Position numbers and translations under genes: made by a program
Notes under the pieces: model-generated
Database searches by the model: none
What the model saw: the letters and a program-made list of their open reading frames with translations, nothing else
Told to the model about the DNA's origin: nothing
Shown here: positions 54,885-63,974 of the stretch, in pieces
How the letters are laid out: every line of letters starts with the position of its first letter
How positions within the stretch are numbered: the first letter of the stretch is position 1
DNA from: Microbispora sp. H13382
Lineage (GTDB): Bacteria > Actinomycetota > Actinomycetes > Streptosporangiales > Streptosporangiaceae
Assembly (NCBI RefSeq): GCF_014161445.1
Contig: NZ_JABBXA010000024.1
Location: forward strand, 1 to 64,000
Length of the DNA: 64,000 nucleotides
Reading direction: 5' to 3'

Positions 54885-56003
54885 CTACGGCCGTGCGGCA
54901 TCACCGGCGGCACGGCCGAGCGCGGCGAGGGTCTCCCGGGCGACCTGGAGCTCCTCGCGGGGCCGTACGACCAGGACCGGCACGCGGGCGCCCGGCGGGC
55001 TGACGACGCGGTCCCGGTCGGCGTCGGTCACGGCGGGCGGCTCGACGCCGAGCAGCGACAGCCTGGCGCACACCGCCTCGCGCACCTCCGGCTGGTCCCA
55101 GCCGATCTCGCCGGTGAACACGAGCGCGTCGAGCCGGTCGAGGGCGGCGGTCGCGGCGGCGATCTCCCGGCTCACCCGGTAGGCGAACACGTCGAGCGCC
55201 AGCGCGGCGGCCTCGCCGGTCGAGGCGACCAGGTCACGGGTGTCGCCGGACAGGCCGCCGGAGAGCCCGAGCAGGCCGGAGTCGTGCTCCAGCCCGTCGC
55301 GCAGCTCCTCCAGCGTGAGGCGTGAACCGGACAGCAGCCACAGGAGCATGCCGGGATCGACGCTGCCCGACCGCGTGCTCATCGGCACGCCCTCCAGCGG
55401 CGTGAACCCCATCGAGGTGTCCACGCTCCGGCCGTTCCGTACGGCGCAGACCGAGCACCCGCCGCCGAGATGCGTGAGGACCAGATCGACCTCTTCGGCG
55501 GGCCGCCCGAGCAGCTCGGCCGCCCGCCGGGCCGCCCAGGCGTACGACAGCCCGTGGAAGCCGTAGCGGCGCAGGCCCCACCGGCGCCGCCACTCGGCGG
55601 GCAGGGCGTAGGTCGCGGCGGCGGCGGGCAGCCCCGCGTGGAAGGCGGTGTCGGGACACAGCACGTGTGGCACCGACGGCAGCACCCGCCGGGCCGCCTC
55701 CACCAGCGCGAGCGCGGGCGGCACGTGCAGTGGCGCGAGGTCGGCGTACCCGCGCACGGCCTTCACCACGTCGTCGTCGGCGACCACCGGCGCGCGGACG
55801 GCCTCGCCGCCGTGGACGAGCCGGTGACCGACGGCGGTCACCTCGGCGTCCGCCCCGGACAGGAAGTCCGACAGCGTACGCTCCGCGGCGGCGGGGTCCG
55901 GGCCGTGCTCGCTGTGCTCGGTCCGCAGCACGCGGCCGTCCCGTACCAGATGCAGCTGCAGGCTGCTGGAGCCGGCGTTGACGGTGAGCACGACCGGTTT
56001 CAT
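54885..56003 (-). CDS. ackA: Acetate/propionate kinase
   Basis: 372 residues, somewhat shorter than the usual 395-405. Motifs seen are VLTVNAGSSSLQLHL, GHRLVHGGE, RYGFHGLSY, THLGGGCSVCAV, DTSMGFTPLEG and GLSGDTRDL. The late motif reads FTGEIGWDQPEVR where FTGGIGEN is usual. It phosphorylates acetate or propionate with ATP. No phosphotransacetylase gene is adjacent, although pta-ackA is the usual pair. GGGGAGA precedes the ATG at 56003. Confidence 0.87.
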   Translation of the reverse strand: MKPVVLTVNAGSSSLQLHLVRDGRVLRTEHSEHGPDPAAAERTLSDFLSGADAEVTAVGHRLVHGGEAVRAPVVADDDVVKAVRGYADLAPLHVPPALALVEAARRVLPSVPHVLCPDTAFHAGLPAAAATYALPAEWRRRWGLRRYGFHGLSYAWAARRAAELLGRPAEEVDLVLTHLGGGCSVCAVRNGRSVDTSMGFTPLEGVPMSTRSGSVDPGMLLWLLSGSRLTLEELRDGLEHDSGLLGLSGGLSGDTRDLVASTGEAAALALDVFAYRVSREIAAATAALDRLDALVFTGEIGWDQPEVREAVCARLSLLGVEPPAVTDADRDRVVSPPGARVPVLVVRPREELQVARETLAALGRAAGDAARP

Positions 56004-56073
56004 GGCGTCCGTCTCCCCGGGGATCCGGCGGGCAAACCCGGGGCGGCCCGTCGGCCAGAGGTCCCTGCGGGGA

Positions 56074-56838
56074 TTACGGGCGTACGCCGCAGAGCAGGCG
56101 GTTGTGGCCGCGCTGCCACAGCGTCCCGATCTCGGCGAAGCCCGCCGAGCGGAGGGCCTCGACGTGGGTGGACAGGTGGAGCGACTCCGAACCGTGGTGC
56201 GAGGCGGTGGCCGGCCGGGGCGCCGCGACACCCGCGAGGTCGGGGTCGGCGGTGATCGCGTCCCACCACTGGCGCCAGTCTTCGGGGCGGCCGCCGGCGA
56301 AGCGCCGCCGCTCCTCGCTCTCGTGCACGGCCTGCTCCAGGCGCGCCAGCGTGGGAGTGGTGTCCTCGGAGACCAGGTGGTCGCCGTTGAGGAACAGCCC
56401 GCCCGGCCGCAGCACGGTCGCGAGCTCGGCGTACACGGCCCGCAGGTCGGGCTCGGCCAGCCAGTGCAGGGCGGTCGTGCTCACCGCCGCGTCCGCCGGG
56501 CGGCCGAGGCCGAGCGCCTGGCTCCACCCCGGTTCGCGCAGGTCCAGGTCGGCGAAGCGCAGGCCGTCGCGCTCGCCGTACGCCGCCCGGCCGAGCGACA
56601 ACAGCAGGGGGTCGGCGTCGACCGCGACGACCGTGGCCCGGGGCAGACGGTCCAGCAGCCGGGCCGAGAGCGAGCCGGGGCCGCAGCCGAGGTCGATCAC
56701 CAGGGGGTCCGGGCGGCCAACGCCCGCCTCGACCGCGTCGATGAGCGCGGTGAAGCGCTCCTCCCGGTCGGGGAGGTAGCCCTCCTGCTGGCGGTCCCAG
56801 CGGTCGATCCACCGGGTGGCGACGTCCAGAGTGAGCAT
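56074..56838 (-). CDS. Class I SAM-dependent methyltransferase
   Basis: 254 residues. Motif I is LVIDLGCGPGSLSARLLDRL, with VVAVDADPLLL after it and a post-motif ALHWLAEPDL. AAGGAGA precedes the ATG at 56838. It is divergent from the CGNR gene, and the two share a control region with three GTAACTG elements. Trans-aconitate methyltransferase-like; the substrate is unknown. Confidence 0.82.
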   Translation of the reverse strand: MLTLDVATRWIDRWDRQQEGYLPDREERFTALIDAVEAGVGRPDPLVIDLGCGPGSLSARLLDRLPRATVVAVDADPLLLSLGRAAYGERDGLRFADLDLREPGWSQALGLGRPADAAVSTTALHWLAEPDLRAVYAELATVLRPGGLFLNGDHLVSEDTTPTLARLEQAVHESEERRRFAGGRPEDWRQWWDAITADPDLAGVAAPRPATASHHGSESLHLSTHVEALRSAGFAEIGTLWQRGHNRLLCGVRP

Positions 56839-56850
56839 GCCGGTCTCCTT

Positions 56851-56906
56851 GTAACTGGCGTGTATGCTTTCGGCAGTTACAAACGTAGAACGCAAGGGCG
56901 TAACTG
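56851..56906. promoter_or_regulatory. Divergent control region with three GTAACTG elements
   Basis: GTAACTG at 56851-56857, its complement CAGTTAC at 56874-56880 and GTAACTG again at 56900-56906 form two overlapping inverted repeats. They lie between the methyltransferase and CGNR starts, with TATGCT (56862-56867) as a possible -10. They are probably an operator, perhaps for the CGNR protein itself. Confidence 0.5.
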
Positions 56907-56911
56907 GTCAA

Positions 56912-57481
56912 GTGAATTTCAACAGTCACACTGATGCTGTCGTGTCGGTCGCCGTGGGCCTGGTCAACACGCTGACCGCCGGTGAGGCACGGGGCCGGCC
57001 GTACGAGCCGCCCACGGGTGAGGCGCGGGCCGCCGCGGTCGCGGACATCCTCGCGAGCGGCGACAGACGGGCGCCCGAGGTCGCCGAGACGGAGGCGGGC
57101 GCGCTCGCGGAGGTCGCGGGGCGGCTGCGCGGCGTGTTCGAGGCGGTGACGCGTGACGACGTGGACGCGGCGGCGCTCGCCGTGAACGCTCTGCTGGCGG
57201 AGACGGACGCGCGCCCGCATCTCGACCGGCACGACGGGGAGCCCTGGCACCTGCACTTCCACGGCGCGGGCGGCACCCTGGCCGGCAACTACGCCGCCAG
57301 TTGCGCGACCGGCCTCGCCGTGGTGCTCGGCAGCGAGCTGCACGACCGGCTCGGCGTGTGCACCGCGCCGCACTGCGACCGCGTCTACGTGGACACCTCC
57401 CGCAACGGCACCCGGCGCTTCTGCTCCACGGCCTGCCAGAACCGGGTGAAGACCGCCGCATTCCGGGCACGCGGCGCCTGA
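56912..57481 (+). CDS. CGNR zinc-finger / ABATE-domain protein
   Basis: 189 residues from a GTG at 56912. The N-terminal ABATE domain (VGLVNTLTAGEARG...) is typical. The C-terminal treble-clef is CTAPHCDRVYVDTSRNGTRRFCSTACQNRVKTAAFRAR, with four cysteines and the S-R-N-G-T-R-R-F-C-S signature. These proteins are presumed stress-response transcription factors in actinomycetes. No clear ribosome binding site; the upstream in-frame ATG at 56864 would run through the operator region. Confidence 0.82.
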   Translation: MNFNSHTDAVVSVAVGLVNTLTAGEARGRPYEPPTGEARAAAVADILASGDRRAPEVAETEAGALAEVAGRLRGVFEAVTRDDVDAAALAVNALLAETDARPHLDRHDGEPWHLHFHGAGGTLAGNYAASCATGLAVVLGSELHDRLGVCTAPHCDRVYVDTSRNGTRRFCSTACQNRVKTAAFRARGA

Positions 57482-57541
57482 GCGTCCGGCCCGCGAACGC
57501 CAGGTCCGATCGCCGCCGGACCTCCCGCCGCCGTTCCCGCC

Positions 57542-58303
57542 ATGCTCGACACCATGAACGAGATCAACGACATGAACGGTAAGGCGGCGCTGGTCACCGG
57601 GGGTGGCCGGGGCATCGGCGCGGCCGTCGCCCTGAAGCTGGCCGAGCGCGGCGCGGACGTGGCGCTGACCTACGAGCGAGACGAGGACAGCGCGGCCGCC
57701 GTGGCCGAGAAGGTGAAGGGGATGGGCCGGCGGGCGCTGGTCATCCGGGCCGACAACGGCGACGCGGGGGCGGTGACCGGAGCTGTGGACGAGGCCGTCG
57801 CGGCCTTCGGCCGCCTCGACGTCCTCGTCAACAACGCGGCGGTCTTCCACGTGGCGCCGATCGAGGACCTGACGCCGGAGGACGTGGACCGCACGCTCGC
57901 GGCCAACGTGCGCGGGCCGTTCCTGGCCGCGCGGGCGGCGGCGGCCCACATGACCGAAGGCGGCCGGGTCATCACCATCGGAAGCAACGTGGCCGAGCGG
58001 GCCGTCTTCCCGGGCTTCGCCTTGTACGCCATGAGCAAGACGGCCATGGTCGGGATGACCAAGGGGCTCGCCCGCGACCTCGGGCCGCGCGGCATCACGG
58101 TCAACCTCGTCAACCCCGGCCCGACCGACACCGCGTCGAACCCGGCGGACAGCCCCATGGCGGACACGATCCGGGGGCTGACGGCCCTCGGCCGCTACGC
58201 GGAGCCGGACGACATCGCCGCGACCGTCGCCCACCTGGCCGGCGACGGCGGGCGCTACGTCACCGGCGCGACGATCAACGTCGACGGCGGCTGGACCGTC
58301 TGA
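57542..58303 (+). CDS. SDR-family oxidoreductase (FabG-like)
   Basis: About 253 residues. The nucleotide motif is AALVTGGGRGIGAAVAL and NNAAVF follows. Catalytic Ser, Tyr and Lys fall at IGSNVAERAVFPGFALYAMSKTA. The C-terminal NVDGGWTV is typical of classical SDRs. Three in-frame ATGs (57542, 57554, 57572) compete with no clear ribosome binding site, so the start is uncertain by up to 10 codons. 3-oxoacyl-ACP reductase-like; a real substrate is not predictable. Confidence 0.85.
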   Translation: MLDTMNEINDMNGKAALVTGGGRGIGAAVALKLAERGADVALTYERDEDSAAAVAEKVKGMGRRALVIRADNGDAGAVTGAVDEAVAAFGRLDVLVNNAAVFHVAPIEDLTPEDVDRTLAANVRGPFLAARAAAAHMTEGGRVITIGSNVAERAVFPGFALYAMSKTAMVGMTKGLARDLGPRGITVNLVNPGPTDTASNPADSPMADTIRGLTALGRYAEPDDIAATVAHLAGDGGRYVTGATINVDGGWTV

Positions 58304-58527
58304 CGTCCGCCCGGGCACACCGCCCGACCGGATGCCGCTCGCCCCCCCGCTCGCCCCCCGATCGCCCGCCCGGCCGCCGTCAGGTAGCGACCGGGACAGC
58401 GTGCGGAGCGACCTCGTCGGCCTCCTGGGCGGCGATCGCGGGGGAGCCGTGTCGGCCCGCGGACCGGTCGAAGGATGCGAGCACAACGCCGGACGTCTTT
58501 GTCGGACCCGCCCGGCACGATGGCCGC

Positions 58528-60615
58528 ATGACTGAAGCGCCCCCGATCGACGCGATCCCCGACGAGACCGCCTACGCCGAGGCGGTCCAGCTGGCGGCCG
58601 ACGCGGCTGCGGCCTACTACGGTGACGGCACCTCCCCGCTGGACGACGACGCCTACGACAGGCTCGTCCGTGGCATCGCCGCCTACGAGAAGGCCCACCC
58701 CGACCAGGTGCTGGAGGCCTCACCGACGGGCAAGGTCGCCGGAGTCGTGGGTGATGTCCCGCACACCGTGCCCATGCTCAGCTTGGACAACGTGTTCGGG
58801 CCCGAGGAGCTGGCCGGCTGGGCCGCCTCGCTGGAACGCCGCCTCGGGCGTCCGGTGACCGCGTGGTCGGTGGAGCCGAAGCTGGACGGGCTGGCGATCG
58901 CCGCCCGCTACCGTGGCGGCCGCCTCGTCCAGCTGGTCACCCGCGGCGACGGGAGCGCGGGCGAGGACGTCTCACACGCGATCGGCACGATCGTCGGTCT
59001 CCCCGGGCGGCTGGCCGACCCGGTCACCGTGGAGCTGCGCGGCGAGGTGATGATGACGGCCCGGCAGTTCGAGGAGGCGTGTGTGAAACGGCAGGCGCAT
59101 GACGGGACCACGTTCGCGAACCCGCGCAGTGCCGCCGCGGGCACGCTGAGGGCGCAGGACCGGCCGTACGTGTGCGAGCTGACGTTCTTCGGGTACGGCG
59201 CGCTGCCGCTGCCCGATGACACCTCCGACCTCGCGACGCGGCTCCGGGAGTCGCCGCACAGCCAGGTGATGGACTGGGTCGCCGGTCAGGGTGTGCGGAC
59301 CACGGCCGGGACCGCGGTCGCCGGGATCGTCGCGACGACCGTGGAGCAGGCGCAGCAGCGGATCGAGGAGATCGCGGCCGCGCGGCCGGAGCTGCCGTTC
59401 GGGATCGACGGCATCGTGGTCAAGGCGGATGACGCGGCGGACCAGGCGCAGGCCGGGTTCGGCTCGCGGGCGCCGCGGTGGGCGATCGCCTACAAGCTGC
59501 CGGCCGTGCAGAAGATCACGAGGCTGCTCCAGGTGGAGTGGAACACCGGCAGGACCGGTGTGATCGCCCCGAGGGCGGTGCTGGAACCGGTGGAGCTGGA
59601 CGGCTCCGTCGTGACGTACGCGACGCTCCACAACCCGTCCGACATCAAGCGCCGCGGGCTCATGCTGAGGGACAGCGTCGTCGTCTACAAGGCCGGCGAC
59701 GTGATCCCACGGGTGGAGTCCCCGGTGGTGCACCTGCGCACCGGCGACGAGCAGCCCATCGTGTTCCCGGAGGTGTGCCCGACCTGCGGCGACGAGATCG
59801 ACACCTCGCAGGAGCGGTGGAGGTGCGTGCGAGGCCGGAACTGCCGCGCGATCGCCTCGATCCGGTATGCGGTCGGCCGCGACCAACTGGACGTGGAAGG
59901 GCTGGCCGACAACCGCGTCCAGCAGATGCTGGACGCCGCTCTGATCGCCGACTTCGGCGACCTTTTCTTCCTCACACGCGAGCAGCTCCTGGGCCTGGAA
60001 CGGATGGGGGAGGTGTCCACCGACAACCTTCTGACCGCCATCGACAGGGCCAGGACCAGACCGCTGAGCCGGGTGTTCTGCGCGCTCGGGGTGAGGGGAA
60101 CGGGGCGCTCGATGAGCCGCCGCATCGCCCGGCACTTCGGCACGATGGAGGCCATCCGCGCGGCGGACGCCGAGGGATTCCAGTCGGTGGACGGCATCGG
60201 CCCGGAGAAGGCGCCCGTGATCGTCGCCGAGCTGGCCGAGCTGAGCGACCTCATCGACAAGCTCGTCCGCGCCGGGGTCAACATGATCGAGCCCGGTGTG
60301 GCGGCGGTGGCCGGTGACGAGGGCGGCGCGACCACCCCGACGCCGGACGGCGACGAGCCGGGTGCTCTGCCACTGACCGGGATGACGGTCGTGGTCACGG
60401 GCGCGATGAGCGGGCGGCTGGCAGCGTTGTCCCGCAACCAGATGAACGAGCTCATCGAACAGGCCGGGGGCCGGGCGTCGTCCAGCGTTTCGGCGAAGAC
60501 CTCGCTAGTCGTCGCGGGAGAGAACGCGGGGTCCAAACGGGCGAAGGCCGAATCCCTCGGCGTGCGAGTGGTTTCCCCGGAGGAGTTCGCCGAGATGGTC
60601 GCGCAGCAGTTGTAG
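58528..60615 (+). CDS. ligA: NAD-dependent DNA ligase
   Basis: 695 residues. AMP-binding lysine K118 lies in EPKLDGLAIA. An N-terminal Ia-like segment, OB fold, a four-Cys zinc finger (CPTCGDEI.. CVRGRNC), the helix-hairpin-helix domain and a C-terminal BRCT domain (TGMTVVVTGAMSG to the end) are all present. It seals nicks using NAD+. It is not beside the usual gatC-type neighbours, and several residues in the adenylation region are unusual for the main actinobacterial LigA. It may therefore be an accessory paralogue; that needs the whole genome to confirm. Confidence 0.88.
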   Translation: MTEAPPIDAIPDETAYAEAVQLAADAAAAYYGDGTSPLDDDAYDRLVRGIAAYEKAHPDQVLEASPTGKVAGVVGDVPHTVPMLSLDNVFGPEELAGWAASLERRLGRPVTAWSVEPKLDGLAIAARYRGGRLVQLVTRGDGSAGEDVSHAIGTIVGLPGRLADPVTVELRGEVMMTARQFEEACVKRQAHDGTTFANPRSAAAGTLRAQDRPYVCELTFFGYGALPLPDDTSDLATRLRESPHSQVMDWVAGQGVRTTAGTAVAGIVATTVEQAQQRIEEIAAARPELPFGIDGIVVKADDAADQAQAGFGSRAPRWAIAYKLPAVQKITRLLQVEWNTGRTGVIAPRAVLEPVELDGSVVTYATLHNPSDIKRRGLMLRDSVVVYKAGDVIPRVESPVVHLRTGDEQPIVFPEVCPTCGDEIDTSQERWRCVRGRNCRAIASIRYAVGRDQLDVEGLADNRVQQMLDAALIADFGDLFFLTREQLLGLERMGEVSTDNLLTAIDRARTRPLSRVFCALGVRGTGRSMSRRIARHFGTMEAIRAADAEGFQSVDGIGPEKAPVIVAELAELSDLIDKLVRAGVNMIEPGVAAVAGDEGGATTPTPDGDEPGALPLTGMTVVVTGAMSGRLAALSRNQMNELIEQAGGRASSSVSAKTSLVVAGENAGSKRAKAESLGVRVVSPEEFAEMVAQQL

Positions 60616-60679
60616 GCGACCCTGTTCGTCCGCGTGCAGCCACACCCGGCGGGCGAGCCGAAGCTCGACCACGCCGCCG

Positions 60680-60832
60680 TCGGCGCTGCCCGCTCTCCAG
60701 CCGGGACAGGGTGCTCTCCGACACGCCGGTCGTCGCCGCCAGGTCGGCGAGGGTGAGGCCGTGGTCACGACGCAGCGCACGCGGCCGCGGCCCCACCGCG
60801 TTGAGAACATCGTCGTCCGTCTCGCGATCCAC
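60680..60832 (-). pseudogene. Truncated XRE-family regulator
   Basis: From a GTG at 60832 the frame encodes about 51 residues that look like an intact XRE HTH (VGPRPRALRRDHGLTLADLAATTGVSESTLSRLESGQRR). It then turns into an Arg-rich reading with no family resemblance, where the expected PTLELL-type continuation is missing. The gene end has been lost beside the ligA stop. The rest of 60616-61015 shows no other gene. Confidence 0.65.
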
Positions 60833-61015
60833 GAGGCCACCTTGCCGGAACCGCAAGATTTCTCACCAGCCATGGCGCGCCTGGCAAGACTGAGCGCAGC
60901 CGAAAGAGGGCGAAGTGATCGACGGCGCGACCGGGCGCTGACCCCGGAGCCGCCGAGCTGCTCAAGGACGGTCGGCAGCCGGAGGGGCACTCTCGCGGTG
61001 CGGGCGGATGACTTG

Positions 61016-61750
61016 TCAGGCGTCGGCGGGTTCGACGTCGGCGACCACACAGGAGATGTTGTCGGGTCCGCCGCCCTCGTTGGCCAGCTCGATGAGCCGG
61101 TGGACCGTCTCCTGCGGATCGGCCACGGTGGTGAGCACGTGGTGCAGCGTCTCGGGTTCGAGCACTGAGGTCAGCCCGTCGGAGCACAGCAGGTAGCGGT
61201 CGCCCGGGTACGCCTCGCGCAGCGACAGGTCGGGCTCGGCCAGGCCGCTCGTCTCCAGCGCCCGCAGCAGCAGCGAGCGGCGGGGATGGCGGGCGGCCTG
61301 GTCGGGGCTCATGCGCCCGTCGTCCACCAGCGACTGCACCAGCGTGTGGTCGCGCGTGATCTGGTACAGCGCGCCGTCACGCAGCATGTACGCCCGCGAG
61401 TCGCCCACATGGGCCAGGGCGAACTTCCCCTGGCCGTCCCACAGCATCGCGGTGACCGTGGTGCCCATCCGTTCGAGCGCCGGGTCCTGCGCGGCGAGGT
61501 CGCCCAGGCGCTGCCCCGCCTCCCGTACGGCGTCCGCGAGGGTGGCCACGGGGTCGGCGGGAGCCGGGACGTCCTCCAGCTTGGCCAGGGTGGAGATGAC
61601 GGCCGCGCTGGCGACCTCACCGTGTCCGTGCCCGCCCATCCCGTCGGCGATGGCGAGCAGGCGCTCGCCGGCGTGCACCGAATCCTCGTTGTTGGCACGC
61701 GAACGCCCGACGTCCGACCCAGCGGCGTACCGAATACGGTTGTGCGTCAT
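61016..61750 (-). CDS. PP2C-family serine/threonine phosphatase (PstP-like)
   Basis: 244 residues. Metal-binding motifs are present: SDVGRSRANNEDS, AIADGMGGHGHGEVAS, LAHVGDSRAYMLRDG, LLCSDGLTSV and GGGPDNISCVVADVE. It is a soluble, catalytic-domain-only PP2C that would dephosphorylate Ser/Thr. The ATG at 61750 has no clear ribosome binding site. It is divergent from the methylase gene. A Ser/Thr kinase begins at 63975, so a kinase-phosphatase pair brackets the methylase. Confidence 0.88.
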   Translation of the reverse strand: MTHNRIRYAAGSDVGRSRANNEDSVHAGERLLAIADGMGGHGHGEVASAAVISTLAKLEDVPAPADPVATLADAVREAGQRLGDLAAQDPALERMGTTVTAMLWDGQGKFALAHVGDSRAYMLRDGALYQITRDHTLVQSLVDDGRMSPDQAARHPRRSLLLRALETSGLAEPDLSLREAYPGDRYLLCSDGLTSVLEPETLHHVLTTVADPQETVHRLIELANEGGGPDNISCVVADVEPADA

Positions 61751-61770
61751 GGTTTTGAGTAAACCATTGG

Positions 61771-61801
61771 TTGAGTCACTTCACAAGCATAGTGCTAGGC
61801 T
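61771..61801 (+). promoter_or_regulatory. Putative promoter of the HTH-methylase gene
   Basis: TTGAGT (61771-61776) and TAGGCT (61796-61801) are 19 bases apart, 8 bases before the ATG, in a short AT-rich divergent gap. An AACCA-T-TGGTT dyad lies just upstream. The transcript would be close to leaderless. Confidence 0.35.
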
Positions 61802-61808
61802 CGTGTTC

Positions 61809-63875
61809 ATGAGCCACGACGCCCAGGCGGACATCACGGCGGACACGTCGGCGCGCCCGGCCGCCGCGAGCCCGATCGAGGCCGCCGTCGAAGCGGCGGT
61901 CGAAGCGACCGTGAACGCGGGCGACATCGCCCGGCTCGCCGACGTCGGCAGGGCCGCGGTCAGCAACTGGCGCCGCCGCTACGAGGACTTCCCCCAACCG
62001 GTCGGAGGTACCGCGTCCAGCCCGCTTTTCTCGCTTCCCGAGGTGGAGGCGTGGCTACGCAGGAACGGCAAGTCGTTCGAGGTGTCCCAGGGCGACCGCG
62101 TCTGGCAGCGGCTGCGCGCGTCGGCCGACGACCTGCGCCTGGGCGAGGTGCTGGGGGACGTCGGGGCGTTCCTGCTCTACACCCTGCGCGATCCCGACGG
62201 CTGGAAGCGGCTGTCCGCCGCCTCCGACCTCGCCGTACGGCTCCCGCGCGCGGTGGCCCGGGCGACCGCCGACCTGCCCCGGCGCGGCGGGGACGCCACG
62301 CCGGTGGAGCCCGGCGTGCTCCGGCTGGTCGCCGGGATGGCCGAGCGGCACGGCGCGGCCGGCGCCTTCGAGTTCCTCTGCGAGAGGTACGCCGAGGCGC
62401 ACAGCCGCAGGCTGGCGCTGACCCGGCCCGACGTGGCCGCCCTGATGACCCGGCTGGCCTGTGCGGGGGCGCGTACGGTGCTCGATCCCGCGTGCGGCAT
62501 GGGCACGCTCCTGCTGGACGCCGCCGCGGGGGCCGGCGGGGCGGCGGACGAGGTGCGGCTGCTCGGCCAGGACGCCAACGAGACCGTCGCGCTGCTGGCG
62601 GCGCTGCGGCTGCTACTGCGCGGCCGGGACGCCCGGGTCGTCCCCGGGGACGCGCTGCGGCACGACGCCTTCCCGCCGGACCGGCCGATTGACGCGCTCG
62701 GGGACGCGCTGGTGGACGCCGTCGTGTGCGACCCGCCGTTCAACGAACGGGCCTGGGGCCACGAGGACCTCGTCGGCGATCCCCGCTGGCAGTACGGCAT
62801 GCCCCCGCGCGGCGAGCCGGAGCTGGCCTGGGTGCAGCACTGCCTCGCCCACGTGCGGCCCGGCGGGCTGGTGGCCATCCTGATGCCGGCCGCCGCCGCG
62901 AGCCGCCGCCCGGGCCGTCGCATCCGCGCGAACCTGCTGCGGGCGGGCGCGCTGCGCGCGGTCCTCACGCTGGCGCCCGGGGGTCCCGACCTCTGGCTGC
63001 TGCGCCGCCCCGAGCCCGGGGAGCGGCGGCCCGGCGCGATCCTCGTGGCCGACGCGGGCGACGACCCGGCCTCCGTCGAGCCGGCCTGGCGGGCCCACCT
63101 CGCGGAGACCGAACCGCCGCCCGGCGGCCGCGCGGTCCGGATCATCGACATCCTCGACGACGAGGTCAACGTGAGCCCGGCGCGGCACCTGTCGCCGAGG
63201 TCCGACACGCAGGGCTTCCCGGCGGCCAGGGAGCGCTTCAGGGAGGCGGCCGCGGCACTGGCCGGCGACGTGCCCGATCTGGAGGTGCTCACCGGCGCCG
63301 CGGCCGGCTGGGACGCGTCGTGGGCGACCGTGGCCGAGATGGCCAGATCCGGGCTTGTCGCCATCCGGCACTCGACGCTGCGGGCGCTGCCCGCCGATGT
63401 CCCCGACGGCGAGACGCCCGAGGGTGGAGTGCCCGTGCTGACGGCCGACGACGTCGCGGCCGGGACGGCGCCGTCACGGCGGATGCCGCCCGCCCCCGGC
63501 CTGGTCGCCGTACGCCGGGGAGACGTCGTGGCGTCGGCCGTCACCGCCAGGGTCGTCACCGTGGAGGGGGCGCTCCTCGGCCCGCATCTCAGCCTGTTCC
63601 GCGTCGATCCGGACAAGGTGGACCCCGAGTTCCTGGCGGGGTTCCTGCGCTACGCGGCGGGCGGCGGCCGGCCGCACCTGGGCAGCAGCCGGGTGGAGGC
63701 CCGCCGGGCCCGCGTCCCCCAGCTTCCCCTGGACGTCCAGCGGACGTACGGCACGGCCTTCCGGCGGCTGCTCGCGCTGGAGGACGGCCTGCGCGAGGCG
63801 GCCGCCGCGGGGGAGGCACTCGCCCGGCTCGGGGTCGAGGGACTCGTCGACGGACGTCTGCGCCCCCGCGGGTGA
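61809..63875 (+). CDS. HTH - N6-adenine DNA methylase - HsdS-like fusion protein
   Basis: 688 residues. An N-terminal helix-turn-helix (about 37-88, DIARLADVGRAAVSNWRRRYEDFPQPVGG) is followed by a SAM-binding N6-methylase domain. The latter has motif I DPACGMG (226-232) and catalytic motif IV DPPF (308-311). The C-terminal third (about 505-688) has type I specificity-subunit-like features: target-recognition-type segment and a coiled region ending RLGVEGLVDGRL. No restriction subunit is adjacent. It could be an orphan methylase, an epigenetic regulator or part of a defence system with the flanking kinase and phosphatase. Confidence 0.8.
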   Translation: MSHDAQADITADTSARPAAASPIEAAVEAAVEATVNAGDIARLADVGRAAVSNWRRRYEDFPQPVGGTASSPLFSLPEVEAWLRRNGKSFEVSQGDRVWQRLRASADDLRLGEVLGDVGAFLLYTLRDPDGWKRLSAASDLAVRLPRAVARATADLPRRGGDATPVEPGVLRLVAGMAERHGAAGAFEFLCERYAEAHSRRLALTRPDVAALMTRLACAGARTVLDPACGMGTLLLDAAAGAGGAADEVRLLGQDANETVALLAALRLLLRGRDARVVPGDALRHDAFPPDRPIDALGDALVDAVVCDPPFNERAWGHEDLVGDPRWQYGMPPRGEPELAWVQHCLAHVRPGGLVAILMPAAAASRRPGRRIRANLLRAGALRAVLTLAPGGPDLWLLRRPEPGERRPGAILVADAGDDPASVEPAWRAHLAETEPPPGGRAVRIIDILDDEVNVSPARHLSPRSDTQGFPAARERFREAAAALAGDVPDLEVLTGAAAGWDASWATVAEMARSGLVAIRHSTLRALPADVPDGETPEGGVPVLTADDVAAGTAPSRRMPPAPGLVAVRRGDVVASAVTARVVTVEGALLGPHLSLFRVDPDKVDPEFLAGFLRYAAGGGRPHLGSSRVEARRARVPQLPLDVQRTYGTAFRRLLALEDGLREAAAAGEALARLGVEGLVDGRLRPRG

Positions 63876-63974
63876 CGCGCCGATGGTTCCCCGTGGTTGA
63901 GACCCGGTTGCCGAGCCCGAACATCGCGGACGGATCCGGTAGCTTTTTCCCCGATAGGCCGACGGGAGGGGCGC

